64,000 nucleotides of DNA from Platycnemis pennipes. Its lineage: Eukaryota > Arthropoda > Insecta > Odonata > Platycnemididae. The translations under genes and the position numbers were made by a program. Below are positions 23,495 to 33,500 of this stretch, one piece after another. How positions within the stretch are numbered: the stretch's first letter is position 1; each line of letters begins with the position of its first letter. The stretch lies in contig OW121854.1 of assembly GCA_933228895.1 (NCBI GenBank), positions 90,634,609-90,698,608 on the forward strand, written 5' to 3'. A model generated the notes under the pieces. The model ran no database searches, was not told the origin of the DNA, and saw nothing but the letters and a program-made list of their open reading frames with translations.

Positions 23495-23552
23495 TTCTGG
23501 CTATCTTTAGAGTGTTTGGCAGGGGATTATTCATCACCAAACATGCACTAAT
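23495..23552 (+). repeat. Retroelement tail-like fragment, copy 1
   Basis: GTTTGGCAGGGGATTATTCA followed by TCACCAAACATGCACT closely resembles 55581-55621. The motif resembles a 'TGTGTGGCAGGGGGT' sequence common near the 3' ends of arthropod retroelements. It is too short to classify. Confidence 0.4.
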
Positions 23553-24186
23553 ACATGCATTAACTCAGTTTCATTACCTATTCTCTTTAAACTCTCTAAG
23601 AATCTCTTTTTCATTAAAATTGTAACTTTATTATTCCTCTTTAGTACCATATTTAAAATGGTTACAGTCCTACATTACTAGCGGCTGTTATTGCCTATTC
23701 CTGGCTATAAAATAGGAACATCATATCGTGCACGTTCTAGTAACAATTCCTTACTTCCATGCTTTTATTTACAGCTGTTATTTCATCCTTCTCCAGAAAG
23801 AGTGCTCTTTTCCCCTTGGTTCCCTGTAGGTTAATTTTTTGATGTTCTGTTTCAGAACAAATTATTTTTCTTATTCTAAACTTAGCCTGCTTTTCCTTCT
23901 CGGCATTTAAGTATTCCTTAAAGCGCATGCAAATGCTTGACTTAGGGGGGAAAGAATTTTAAGTCTAAAAGCGAATTGCACCTTCACATTCTCTCGCTTA
24001 ATTGCCATTCAGTCAGAACCAACATGTGATTAATGGGATGTGGTTGACAGATATCAGTAGTGTGCACGCAAAGCGATATAACTGTAGTACGATATGTAAA
24101 AACATAATAAATATTTGAGAAGATTGATTGATTGTATCAATCCACATTGTTTAACGCGAAACTCGGTCGTATTGGTCATAGTAGTA
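23552..24186. other. AT-rich stretch, nothing recognised
   Basis: A 63-codon minus frame (23737-23928) rich in Lys and Glu has no recognisable motif. Nothing else was recognised. Confidence 0.35.
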
Positions 24187-24317
24187 CAGGCCAAGGGATT
24201 GGTCCTTTTTTAGGCGAAATTCACGCGAGAGGTTATTGAACCAAGACTTCTCTCACATTAGAACCCGTAACCTCCGGTCAGTAGCCAATTACAGTACCAA
24301 TTGGGCGACCCTGCCAT
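24187..24317 (-). repeat. SINE-A-like fragment, minus strand
   Basis: On the minus strand a tRNA-like head reads GGTCGCCCAATTGGTACTGT, then GGCTACTGACCGGAGG and GGGTTCTAATG. This parallels the SINE-A head GAGCTACTGACCGGAGTG, then GGGTTCAAATCC at 58.4 kb. The body behind it is only weakly similar (GTGAATTTCGCC). Confidence 0.5.
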
Positions 24318-24657
24318 CAAAAGAGCAAGTACCATGCAAAACAATTTGATAAGATAAAGGTACATGCGAGTGTGTGAAATAGAGCTTTTTCTTATAATAA
24401 TATATGTCCATCTTTAGTTATAAGTAAATAATAATATATTCACTGGTGGTTTTAATTTAATAAAGTGAGAAAAATTAAAGAAGAAATAAAATTCAACTGC
24501 CAAACCGGTAAAATGTTACATGAGTGTATTAACGGTAGATCAAAAATTGAAAGCTAGTATGAAATATTTGAACAGTTTAAATTGATTCTGGGGTTATAAA
24601 ACTCAAACTAATAATTTGTATGACTGATTTAGTTTTACTTTATTTATTTGTTTAGTT
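24317..24657. other. AT-rich stretch, nothing recognised
   Basis: Nothing was recognised except AATAAATAAAG on the minus strand near 24640, just beyond the stop codon of the PLE coding remnant. It could serve as a polyadenylation signal. Confidence 0.3.
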
Positions 24658-25341
24658 CTAGTCAACATACTCTTCCATCGGGCTTAGTCTTCGATGGGAA
24701 ATAAGGAGTACAGTTGAGTGAAAGTTTCTCGGGTCTTCCACCGGGTCAAAGGCTCCATCTCTGCCGAAGTTCCGGAAAACGACTCGTTTTCCATCTTCAG
24801 GGCTGTGATATGCCTTGTCAAATTTGGTGGGTTTATATATATTCTGCCAGGACGTCAAGTGTCTCCTATTGGCTGGTCGTTCTGCCTCATGCTCCGGACG
24901 CATTTCAAAATTGGCTTCCATGTCGCTGAGGTAGAATCCAGCGTCTCGATTGAAATTATTCCCATTAAGGCGGATCTCTATGGCCTCCTTGATCAGCCAG
25001 TCCCAGTGGCTTCGAGAGTGTGCAAGTAATTTTGTTTTGTCCCACAAAATTGCATGGTCGTTGAGGATGCTGTATTCTGCCACAGTCGACTTTTCAGGTT
25101 GCGCCAAACGGAAATGTCTCTGGTGTTCTTTTAATCTAGTCTCAATGGTCCGGCTAGTCTCTCCCACATAGAGTTCACCAAACTCACATGGGACCTGATA
25201 GACACCCGGTGTCTTCAGGCCAATTGGGTCCTTTGTCTTTACCACCGGGTCTCTAATTGTTGGTGGTGGTAGATGTATTGTTTTTATGTCGTAACGCCGC
25301 AGTATACGGTGAATTTTCCCAGATATCTTCCTGGAGATCAC
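24658..25341 (-). CDS. Penelope-like element protein, C-terminal GIY-YIG endonuclease part (partial)
   Basis: The frame is open for 227 codons. It begins at a GTG exactly at the truncation point, so the real start is missing. Residues ~1-45 resemble the linker after the PLE reverse transcriptase (RILRRYDIKTI, then KDPIGLKTP). The GIY-YIG domain follows: GVYQVPC (~46-52), ELYVGET (~56-62), R-LKEH (~69-73), then AEYSI where active family members usually have AEH. The downstream block IKEAIEIRLNGNNFNRDAGF (~137-156) is typical of PLEs and carries the expected Glu and Asn. The last ~65 residues are encoded by the terminal repeat itself. The missing polymerase and the His-to-Tyr change suggest an inactive copy. 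The nuclease would nick target DNA for target-primed reverse transcription. Confidence 0.85.
   Translation of the reverse strand: MISRKISGKIHRILRRYDIKTIHLPPPTIRDPVVKTKDPIGLKTPGVYQVPCEFGELYVGETSRTIETRLKEHQRHFRLAQPEKSTVAEYSILNDHAILWDKTKLLAHSRSHWDWLIKEAIEIRLNGNNFNRDAGFYLSDMEANFEMRPEHEAERPANRRHLTSWQNIYKPTKFDKAYHSPEDGKRVVFRNFGRDGAFDPVEDPRNFHSTVLLISHRRLSPMEEYVD
24766..24800 (-). ncRNA. Hammerhead-ribozyme-like core, minus-strand pLTR (damaged)
   Basis: The minus strand reads CTGAAGA, then an 8-bp stem GGAAAACG / CGTTTTCC, then CGGAACTTC. CTGAAGA and stem II are intact, but the GAAAC box has become GGAAC and GTC has become TTC. These changes hit bases needed for cleavage, so this copy is expected to be dead. 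Confidence 0.5.
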
Positions 25342-25490
25342 TTGACGTCCTGGCAGAATATATATAAACCCTCAAAATTTGACACGACACATCACAGTCC
25401 TGAAGATGGAAAACGAGTCGTTTTCCGAAACGTCGGCAGCGATGGAGCCTTTGACCCGGTGGAAGACCCGAGAAACTTTCACTCATCTAA
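25339..25490 (+). repeat. PLE terminal repeat (pLTR), plus orientation
   Basis: This is a head-on copy of the minus-strand terminal repeat. It still translates in frame to the same protein tail (LTSWQNIYKPSKFD, then EDGKRVVFRNVGSDGAFDPV), with a handful of substitutions compared with the other copy. It holds the TATA-like AATATATATAAACC, a plausible internal promoter element. The stretch to 25540 (ACGCCGGGAAAACACC) may also belong to it, as similar sequence is common next to PLE terminal repeats. Confidence 0.75.
25400..25434 (+). ncRNA. Hammerhead-ribozyme-like core in PLE terminal repeat (intact core)
   Basis: CTGAAGA (25400-25406) is followed by the perfect 8-bp stem II GGAAAACG (25408-25415) / CGTTTTCC (25419-25426) with an AGT loop, then GAAAC (25427-25431) and GTC (25432-25434). 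All invariant core positions of a hammerhead ribozyme are present in order. The stem III region ACGT is palindromic and very short, so activity might need a dimer. Stem I pairing is weak (GTC/GGC). Hammerhead motifs in PLE terminal repeats are established; activity of this copy is inferred. Confidence 0.65.
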
Positions 25491-25539
25491 TACGCCGGGA
25501 AAACACCAAATCTTACATCAAGGAATACAGTTTTTAATG

Positions 25540-26500
25540 CAAATTTATGCATAAAATTATTGTTTTCCTTTCAGATAAGACTCGTTAATTTTAATTAGCA
25601 ATGCGAAGGAAAAATTCACCACTAAACTGTTAATCAAACCGTAAATAGATCTATATGTTATTTAATTAGTAATACATAGAAAAAAAATTCAGTCAACACA
25701 TATTTATCTATTACTTTCTTGAAAATCGTTTTAATACACACGGTCTGAAAGTTCTTAATATTCTCAAAATATATTTTACAAAAATGAAATAGGTATATTT
25801 TGAAATAATTTATTCCTTCACCATATTTTTTATTAACCCTTAGAACTGCATAAAATATCCTCTTCACATTTCATTTTGTTTTTCTTGCTTTTCTAAAATC
25901 TATATTTATGACATTTATATAGTTGAATGAAGAGAAGTAAACAATTAGGCTTAAGTAATTTTTAGTTAATACTTGAGTTAAATGGCGATATAGTTATTTT
26001 CCGAAACAAATCCATCTGAACAATATTAGAATTAGATTTTTTAGGTGCACCAATGGCTCAGGATATGTCACTTCATCTAGCCTTAGACGAACACACCATA
26101 ATAAATTCAATCACAATATAAGTGCGGGGTAGGCGCGTTTCTTGATATCTCTGGTGGCATGAAAAAATCAGGACGCTAAGGATTTAACGGTGAACACGGA
26201 GGGAATTTTTACAAAGTGACCCAATGTATTTAGCATTCATACGTTCAGTAGCGATCTTATGTTGGTATTTCCGATTATGATCCTCCTTTCTTCACGACTC
26301 GACTAACAGATGGAAACGAACAGATATATATGTGATATGTCTATGGAAGAGGTGTAAATCCTACGTTCCATTCTATCAAAATTTTCGCTCACACGCTCAG
26401 GTTGGTAATAACGATGAATTAATGACGTAATTATCCCATGAGGACCATCAAACAATCAGGAAGCCTTCCGCTACCCCATTCCTGCGCACATTTAACACTC
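25540..26500. other. AT-rich stretch, nothing recognised
   Basis: Very AT-rich between 25550 and 26050, with no repeat or coding signal recognised. Confidence 0.4.
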
Positions 26501-27060
26501 AGACATCTTCTCTATTACCTCTTAATAGTTCGCGGGTGATTCATGGCTTATATCCCCTCCAACCCTAAACTTAATGAGCCCCTTCAGGCTTAGGACCCTT
26601 TGCGGTGTCAGTGAAAATCCCGCTCCAAAACCCTTCAAACTATTCTGCCCACCCCACCCCCTACCATGGTCCCTCGCCCACTGAGGTTTCGTCCTGGGCT
26701 CCCAGTCGTCCAATCACGTCGCGTGAAGCATCACTCACCCTCCAATCCTCCTCCTAATCGCCATTGACGAAAACCCGCTCGTGGAAGCTGTTAAATTTTT
26801 CAAAAGGCGAGCGATGGGAAGGGCAGGGGTATGCCGATTTAAGGGTCAGTGAGGCATGGTACGGGTCCGAAACTTGAGTAAGGATACAGGGTGCCATCCG
26901 CGGATGAATGGAGGTCATGCTCTTCCTCTACTGGTGCTTGAATCACCAGGTATCCGGAATCCTCGAACCCAAGCAGTAACGAGGATGTTACGTCAACGCT
27001 TCGGCAAATCCCATTGTTTGCACACCAAAACTGTACCCGTGATTTTGAAATTCTACTAAC
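26500..27060. other. GC-rich patch, unassigned
   Basis: Contains short open frames on both strands (26522-26713 minus; 26856-27059 plus) without recognised motifs. It resembles the other GC-rich patches in the window. Confidence 0.3.
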
Positions 27061-28125
27061 ATCAAGGCCTTACAATGAAGTTTATTTGCTTAATAAAGCC
27101 TGTGAATAGGGCTAATACATGCTGGAAACTTGTAATTAATAATACTTGTGAAATATTCCCTTAGGCATGGTTGGAATGGCATAAAATATTCTAATGCTCT
27201 AAATATATAATTACGACACTTTTTCACATTTGTATTGATCATTGGCCTTCTAAAGCTGTCTTTCTTCTTTCTTACTTGCTTTCTCCCAACATTCCATCGA
27301 AGATCCTTACTTTCTGTCCCCTTTCTCGCTCACCAAATACTTTCTCCTCCGTCTCGTCCTTTAAGACATAAGACTTTTAATAATCCTTCTATCCACTCTT
27401 TCTGACTCTTCTTAACTACTTCAATCAATTTTCACTCCTCACTTACTGTTCCCAGCAATTTAGGTTTGTCTCATTGACGCCTACCTCTGCCATCACCCAT
27501 CTTTTTCCGACGACCATCTCAAACCCGCCGGGGTACCTCCCTCCTCCATTCTAATTGTCGACGTATCAGTGACTTGCAACGACCATCCCAGATTCTCCAC
27601 TGGTAATTATGTTTTTTGGGCGAGTGATGTGTTCCTGAGAGGATAATTATATCAGAGCTGAATTGAATGAACTCTCCACTACTCCAAGTAATATCTTCTA
27701 CACACAACCATTCTTCCATCATCGTGAAGCAGTGCGGATATTTATCTAATCTGTAGAATATTGTGAACTATCATTGATCGATTGAACAAATATATATCAC
27801 CCAATAAGCGTTTTTATGAAGAAGTTAATAGGTGACATGTACCCAAATTAAGGACAGGTTAAGAAAGTATTAGCAATGATTAAAATATGGCGCGGTCATG
27901 TATGTTTGCGTCACTTCGTATGTTGAGAAGGAGAAACGCAGTTTAGAGGCTTTATACAAGTGAATTTGCAGGTTTTGAGAGTATGAATAAGGTGAGATGG
28001 GTAGAGAGAAATACAAGCGAAGAAGTGTTATACGCGGTGAGCGATGCTGCCAGTTTATCGGGTGAAATTGGATGGAGGCAGATTATTTGGAAATGAATCA
28101 CTGTGTACTTTCAATAGTTGAGATG
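27060..28125. other. Unassigned stretch
   Basis: The first half (27240-27500) is pyrimidine-rich (TTTCTTCTTTC-like); the rest is average. No gene or repeat copy was recognised. Confidence 0.35.
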
Positions 28126-28535
28126 GTTTAGAGCAGGGGTTCGCAACCTTTTAGCAACTGCGTACCACTTGAAATTTTGACGTACCAACAGTCCTATATT
28201 TTTTTTAAATTTTTATTTACTGTCGGAAAAGTACCCAATGGCTTGTTTCATTTTAGTCAAATTACTGACAAAACTTCATATTTAATTATTACTGCACTTA
28301 AATTTCGATTTCGTCAACCCTTTATCAAGACAACAATAAATATCTATGGATTTTTTTTCTATATTTTCTTTCTAATTATTATTTAAACATATATAAAGAT
28401 GCCAGCACTTGGCAGCAGAATAAATTTTGCGTGATCACGCACACAGAGGCCCCTACTAGCCTATCGTTCCTATCACCCACGCGTACCACCTGAAACGTTT
28501 CCGCGTATCACCGATTGGGAACCCCTGGTTAAGAG
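28126..28535. mobile_element. hAT-type MITE with 8-bp target-site duplication
   Basis: The element 28134-28527 (394 bp) starts CAGGGGTTCGCAACCTTTTA and ends ATTGGGAACCCCTG, giving an imperfect terminal inverted repeat of the CAGNGGTTC(T/C)CAACC type characteristic of hAT transposons. Subterminal TGCGTACCAC and CGCGTACCACCTGAAAC are related. It is flanked by GTTTAGAG on the left and GTTAAGAG on the right, an 8-bp duplication with one mismatch, as hAT elements produce. No transposase is encoded, so it would depend on an enzyme elsewhere. Confidence 0.85.
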
Positions 28536-30290
28536 GATGATGAAAAGTAAGACGGGAATGAGGTTAAACAGATGAGAATTCTGATTAGCATGAGAGAAGG
28601 TAAATACATTGAGTGTTGTAGAGGGCATTCGTGGTGCTTGGTGACCAAGAGGGTTAGAGTTTACTGGGAGCGGCATTGACGTGCTGGCCAATGGCAGACA
28701 TTGGCGCCATAGTAGGGGTGCTTGGGAAGGATTAGGCCCCACCTACTCCGCAAAAAACTCTGTTCTTTTTTCACGGCCTCTTATGGAGAATGCATGTGTA
28801 TTGAAACATAAATAGCAATAAAATCGTGCCCACATTTCATCTAGTTAGTTAATCTTTTTATGGCTACTTTAGAGACGTGTTAATGCGTTTGAGTGGTAGT
28901 TATTCCTGATAGTTAATTTCATTTCCCTTCCCTCTGTTTCTTTGATTTAAAAAAATGACTTCCATTATTCATCTTATTACTCGAAGTATTACTGTGTGCA
29001 GAAAAAGAATTTCATTTGCAGAAGCATCGCGAGTGGCAAGCCTTTATGTCCGCACGGTCCGCGCCAACCTAATGTCCGCTCTCAAATCAGCTACGATGTA
29101 TTCTTCAATGCTTTCTGACCTCCTTTTTAGTGACTAAATGGCTATGAGGTAAAGGGGGGTGAAAAAGGCACAATTTAAGAAAAAACTTAAGAAGAGAAAC
29201 TTTTTTATGTTTTTTCAAGGAGTAGGTGCATCAAACTTTGGTGTTTCCCGGCACGTTCGATGTGACAAGGGAATGACATGACATCCAAATGATTGACGGA
29301 TGTGGATTCTTCGATTGAGTACGGCAAGCTCGTGCGCAGGCAGTAAGTCATATCAGACAAAATGGAAGATTGAGAAGGGATTATGAGACAAATGGATGGA
29401 AACTTTTTTGTAAGTTGTGACGGAAGGCCGATCTATCCGATGATTAATTTTTTTTGACGGATTCGAAGTTTTTTCGGGCTGACTTAAATGTTCATCCGGT
29501 ATTTTGTTTATCTGAGTCAGGGATTTGAATTGTAGATTATAAAATGTCCTTTGGGCCTCCAATTACGATAATCCTATTTCATGTGTCATTCAAGTGGTTT
29601 GGCAGCATTTCCTTCAGGATTTGATGTTTTCACGTAACCTATCCCCGAGTTAAAATGTTTGAATCCCTCTTTCTCCACATTCTATTACCTATATTACCTT
29701 ACACTTGGACAGTAACAACTTAAAAAAGGGAAAATTCTTTGTCTCAGTGCTAAGCAAATACAGGACTAAAATTTTAGTATTGTGATACCTGAAGGGTTAA
29801 TTATTTTGGATAAAAAATTTCTATAACCAACAACTTCAAGACTACACAAGTCAAAATGTGAAGAGAACTACGGCTGCGACGTTCATTTTTTTATTTACTT
29901 ACCAATTGTTACTTTTAATCATTGCTAAACCTTGAACCATTTGTTCGTCTATAGTGTGCATTTAAGAAGTCTGTATATCGTTACGCATGGCTCGTTGCAT
30001 GTTCCTTAGTTAATAATCATGAGTTCATAACACCCTTCCCAACAAACCATAGTATATTTGGCTTTTCTCTCATATCCACAAATCTATTACCCCTGTAGAT
30101 CCAATCCTAGCATCCTCATCTCTCAGTTATGACCATGAAAGTTGAGATAGTTTTGGCAGAGCACCACAAACCATTTCCTATCATTCGTAGTAATAGTAAT
30201 TTAGATGTAGTGACCGGCTAATAAAGCCATTTAAGGCATTGCGGATTCATGAGGTTGTCACTTAATTGGCCGGCCGTCTTTCCTTAACAA
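28536..30290. other. Unassigned stretch
   Basis: No repeat, RNA or coding signal was recognised. The frames present are short and without motifs. Confidence 0.4.
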
Positions 30291-30830
30291 CTACTACCCT
30301 TTAAGTGGCTTGCAGGGTATATTGCAGACGTATATCACTGTCGTTTTGAGTGATAGGGTGCTGTGCACAATTTAAACTGTTATCATCCGCTTGATTCTCA
30401 GGGAACATTAACTCACGCAGGTTCAGAGTCCTGTGGTCCAATCCCTTCCCTTGGCGAAAGCGGAAAGGGTGACTCCCTCGCTTAGCAACGCAATTCATCC
30501 TCTTTCCACTTTTGCCCTTTCTCGGAACGGACAACCTCAAGAAATCCCCTTGGAATCAATGGAATTCATGACCTCCCCTCACTCCACAGACTTGATTTTT
30601 CAGGGAAATACCCCACCTCATTCCTTGGTTTTTCCTTTTTTTCTAATTGGCCATCCAATGCATTATTCGCGCGCCCTAATTGGTTTCCTGTTAAAAGCCA
30701 GGGTCGATGTTTCTCGCGCCGATATTTTTTTTCTTCCCTCTCCAGGCTTCATTCAGCCCCTTACTCTAAATGTCTATACCTTCGGGAAATTAAAGAAGAA
30801 TAATTAGTTGCGCATTGGAGCCAAGTGTTA
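30290..30830. other. GC-richer patch with a 124-codon frame
   Basis: A 124-codon plus frame (30433-30807, non-ATG start) overlaps a minus frame (30301-30540). The product has a hydrophobic stretch near residues 60-75 but no recognised domain. Not called as a gene. Confidence 0.2.
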
Positions 30831-31950
30831 TGAGTGGGAAAGGGAGTTTAATAAACTCTCACGCATTTCGATTGCATTCTTAAATGATTTGTTTGAATAT
30901 TCCTCCATTTCTTATGTTTTCCGTTCCGTATCCTGGCAGGCGAGGCTGACTCATTCGGGGACTAATTATCTGGAGGTTTTTTTTTAACTAAATGAATGGG
31001 TAGCACGTGGGAGTGGGTATATTTTATTTCACGAGAGGATTCTGCATAATTCACTGAACCGAGATGTGGTAATATGAGTCTAAGGCAATGAGAGCCCTTC
31101 CTCCAAATTTTGCTCGCGCAGGTATTTATCATTCTCGATTTTTTTTAGCAGGCGCGGCACGATTTTCAAGCCTTAATAAACTCAGAATTCGTTGGGCCGA
31201 GAATATTCTTGGGAAATAATTTTTGGTAGCACATATCCTTATTTTCCTGAATAAGCTTGGAAACAGCAGTATTTCAACTCGTGAAACTAACTTATCTCTG
31301 AGATCAAGCGTGAATTTCCATTTAGTTTAACGATTCCTGAGAAAACTATTGTCAAGACAAAATGTAATGCAACATTTAGCCCTGTGCACCATGTACTAGG
31401 TCTTTGACTACGGTGGCGTACATTATTGCATAGAATGTTGATTCTCTTCAGCATTTTGTATTTTAAATTTTTAAATATTTTAATCACTTTTTTTCTATAT
31501 ACTATACTGGTGGGATAATACTGATAGGGAGAACATAGACTTAGTCTTAACGCCGGTGACATGGTCTTTTACAACGTTTACTTATATATCATTTTTTTCA
31601 ATTTTTGGCAATTTTTCCAACTTTTTGGCATATTCTGAGGAAGATCTTACATAACCTGCCTTATTCGTGGCATCTGGTCGGCAACTCACCATTCTGACAA
31701 CACAAAAGTCATAGGTTCTGATTTGATTTCGTGAGGCTCGTTTGTTTTATGTTTAAGGCAACTTAAACGTTGAGATATATTTTTCTAGTTAAAAATATTC
31801 ACAAATTTACTCTGCTACAATTATAATATCTCATTATTCACCGAAAACTGGTTAGATTTAATCTTTAAAACATTAATTTTTTCCCAGCTCTGAGTCAATA
31901 TTTCCCTTATTTCATCTGTACACTTTTATATGGTTAGATTGCAATGTCCT
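30830..31950. other. AT-rich stretch, nothing recognised
   Basis: No supported feature; a 91-codon minus frame (31287-31562) has no recognised motif. Confidence 0.4.
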
Positions 31951-32305
31951 TAGGGGTATCGGGTTGGTGTGATGACTAGATTACTGAGGGTTTCCGATTC
32001 TGAGGGTTAGTGTTCGAGTTCCGGCGAAGGTGGATTTTTTATCGGTAACCCTACTTGAGTGGCTTGTGGAGAACACTCTACGTCCAGTATTCCGAGTCCA
32101 TCGGTCCAACGGGACCGCGTTAAGCCGTGGTCCCCTTGACGCCTTTTGTTAAGAGCAGGCTGAGGCTAACACCGGGTTTCTCTCCACCCTTTCTCCGGTC
32201 CCTAGCCTTTGTGAACTCCTTACCTTTACACAGTTACCCGCCTACCGCCTCGGGAGCAAATCCCTTCAGTTGTCGGTCGCCTCCCTCAAATAGCAGTAAC
32301 AATAT
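31951..32305 (+). repeat. SINE-B, near-complete reference copy
   Basis: The head TCGGGTTGGTGTGATGACTA gives a box A-like sequence, and GTTCGAGTTCC at 32012-32022 fits an RNA polymerase III box B. These are followed by CCCTACTTGAGTGGCTTGTG, GAGAACACT, TTCCGAGTCCATCGGTCC, CCCCTTGACGCCTTTTGTTA, AGAGCAGGCTGAGGC and CCGGGTTTCTCTCCACCC, then a C/T-rich tail with GTTGTCGGTCGCCTCCCTC. The promoter boxes indicate a tRNA-derived SINE transcribed by RNA polymerase III and moved by a partner LINE. No clear poly(A) or target duplication was found. Confidence 0.8.
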
Positions 32306-32930
32306 CCTTAGCTGTTGAAGAGCCCTAATACCTAACTTTATCTCAGCTCTCACCTAACATGGATTTTTGAGTTCGCCTTCAGAATGCTTCAGAATTTTTT
32401 TTCCAGCTCTCGGCCCGTAATTTCGATTACATTTCATGTATCAAATTCTGCGTGAATGGCTATTATTTTTTCTGATGGTCAAAGGTTTGGAAGCACATTC
32501 TAAATAACTTTCATTGTTTTCGTAATGGAATTGGAAAATATTTAACTAACAGTGGAATATTTACGTTTTTTAATTGTTATTTTTACGTTTTACGATGGGT
32601 TGTCAATGAACCCTCAGAATGTTGGATAGTTGTCTACTGCAATTCCAAAATTGGAGACTGCGTAGTGTCGTAAAATCGAGGGCATTGTTCTGGCAGTGAA
32701 ACTTAAAGCAATGTCATTGATCTAAATCATCACCGTGTTTTCTCAGTCAATATTTCCCCGTGGTATTCAATAGTCTTATTAAATGATACCTACTCTTTCA
32801 GGCTTTACTCGCTGAATTTAATCATTACTGGCAACTTATTTAGGATCTATGTTTTTATTTCACATAACTGTGATCGTGAAAACGTAACTGTTTTAATATT
32901 TTATGTTAATATTTCATGCATTTTATTATA
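32305..32930. other. AT-rich stretch, nothing recognised
   Basis: No repeat or coding signal was recognised. Confidence 0.4.
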
Positions 32931-32934
32931 ATCA

Positions 32935-33066
32935 ATCCACAGTTTTAAAAAAGAATACTTTGATGTATGGTGGTGATGTGTAAGCTAAGTACTAATGAGC
33001 AGTCCACAGTTTTGAAAAAAAGAATACTTATATGTGTGGTGGTGATGTGTTAGCTGGAGTACTAAT
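32935..33066 (+). repeat. Tandem duplication of ~67 bp containing a SINE-B head
   Basis: Two units, 32935-32996 and 33002-33066, share TCCACAGTTTT, AAGAATACTT, TGGTGGTGATGTGT and AGTACTAAT. The second unit continues into the SINE-B body while the first stops, so the head plus its 5' flank was duplicated. Confidence 0.7.
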
Positions 33067-33258
33067 TTTGCATTCCAAGGATTCTAGTTTGAGTCACATG
33101 ACTGACAGTACCACCGGTACGACCTTTTTTTACCGAGAATCTCGGCTTCTACTTGAAAGCCTAGTGGAGAGCACTTCACTTTCAATACTGAATCCATCGG
33201 TCAGGACACCAAACCATAGACCCCTTGGCACCATCTTTTTAAGAGTGGACTAATGGCG
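33025..33258 (+). repeat. SINE-B copy
   Basis: The head GTGGTGATGTGTTAGCTGGA is followed by a degenerate box B near AGTTTGAGTCAC. Next come CTACTTGAAAGCCTAGTGGA, GAGCACTTC, ATCCATCGGTCAGG, CCCCTTGGCACCATC and TTAAGAGTGGACTAATGGCG. The CCGGGTTTCTC tail is decayed. Confidence 0.7.
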
Positions 33259-33344
33259 ACGGATTTAAAGACAATTTAAATGTCTAAAATGTAAACTTAA
33301 CCGAACCTAAAAGGGTATAGAAATATCTATAAAAAAAAGCCACC

Positions 33345-33500
33345 GTATTGATTTGACCTTTCGCTAACACTAGGCTAATGCTATAGGTTTCAAACCTCCC
33401 TTCCTGCGTTTCCTGAATAATCTTACCCCTTCCCAAATTCCTCTTTTATGGTGAGAATGACCTCACTTGTTATCGGTTGCCTCTTTTAATAACATGAATG
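33345..33500 (+). repeat. SINE-B 3' fragment
   Basis: CTAACACTAGGCTAATGC, then TTTCAAACCTCCCTTCCTG and CTTGTTATCGGTTGCCTCTT match the 3' part of SINE-B. It may be the displaced tail of the copy ending near 33258, or a separate truncated insertion. Confidence 0.55.

Larger units (their letters stand above)
24658..25540. mobile_element. 5'-truncated Penelope-like element with opposed terminal repeats
   Basis: The central part encodes, on the minus strand, the endonuclease end of a PLE. Its 3' terminal repeat lies at about 24718-24860 (minus). A second copy of that terminal repeat (25339-25490, perhaps to 25540) follows in plus orientation at the point where the coding sequence breaks off, so the two terminal repeats face opposite ways. 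Both share CACTTGACGTCCTGGCAG, AATATATATAAACC (TATA-like), the hammerhead-like core and GACCCGAGAAACTTTCACTC, with scattered differences. The reverse transcriptase domain is absent. Inverted and truncated arrangements are known for PLEs. Confidence 0.85.
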
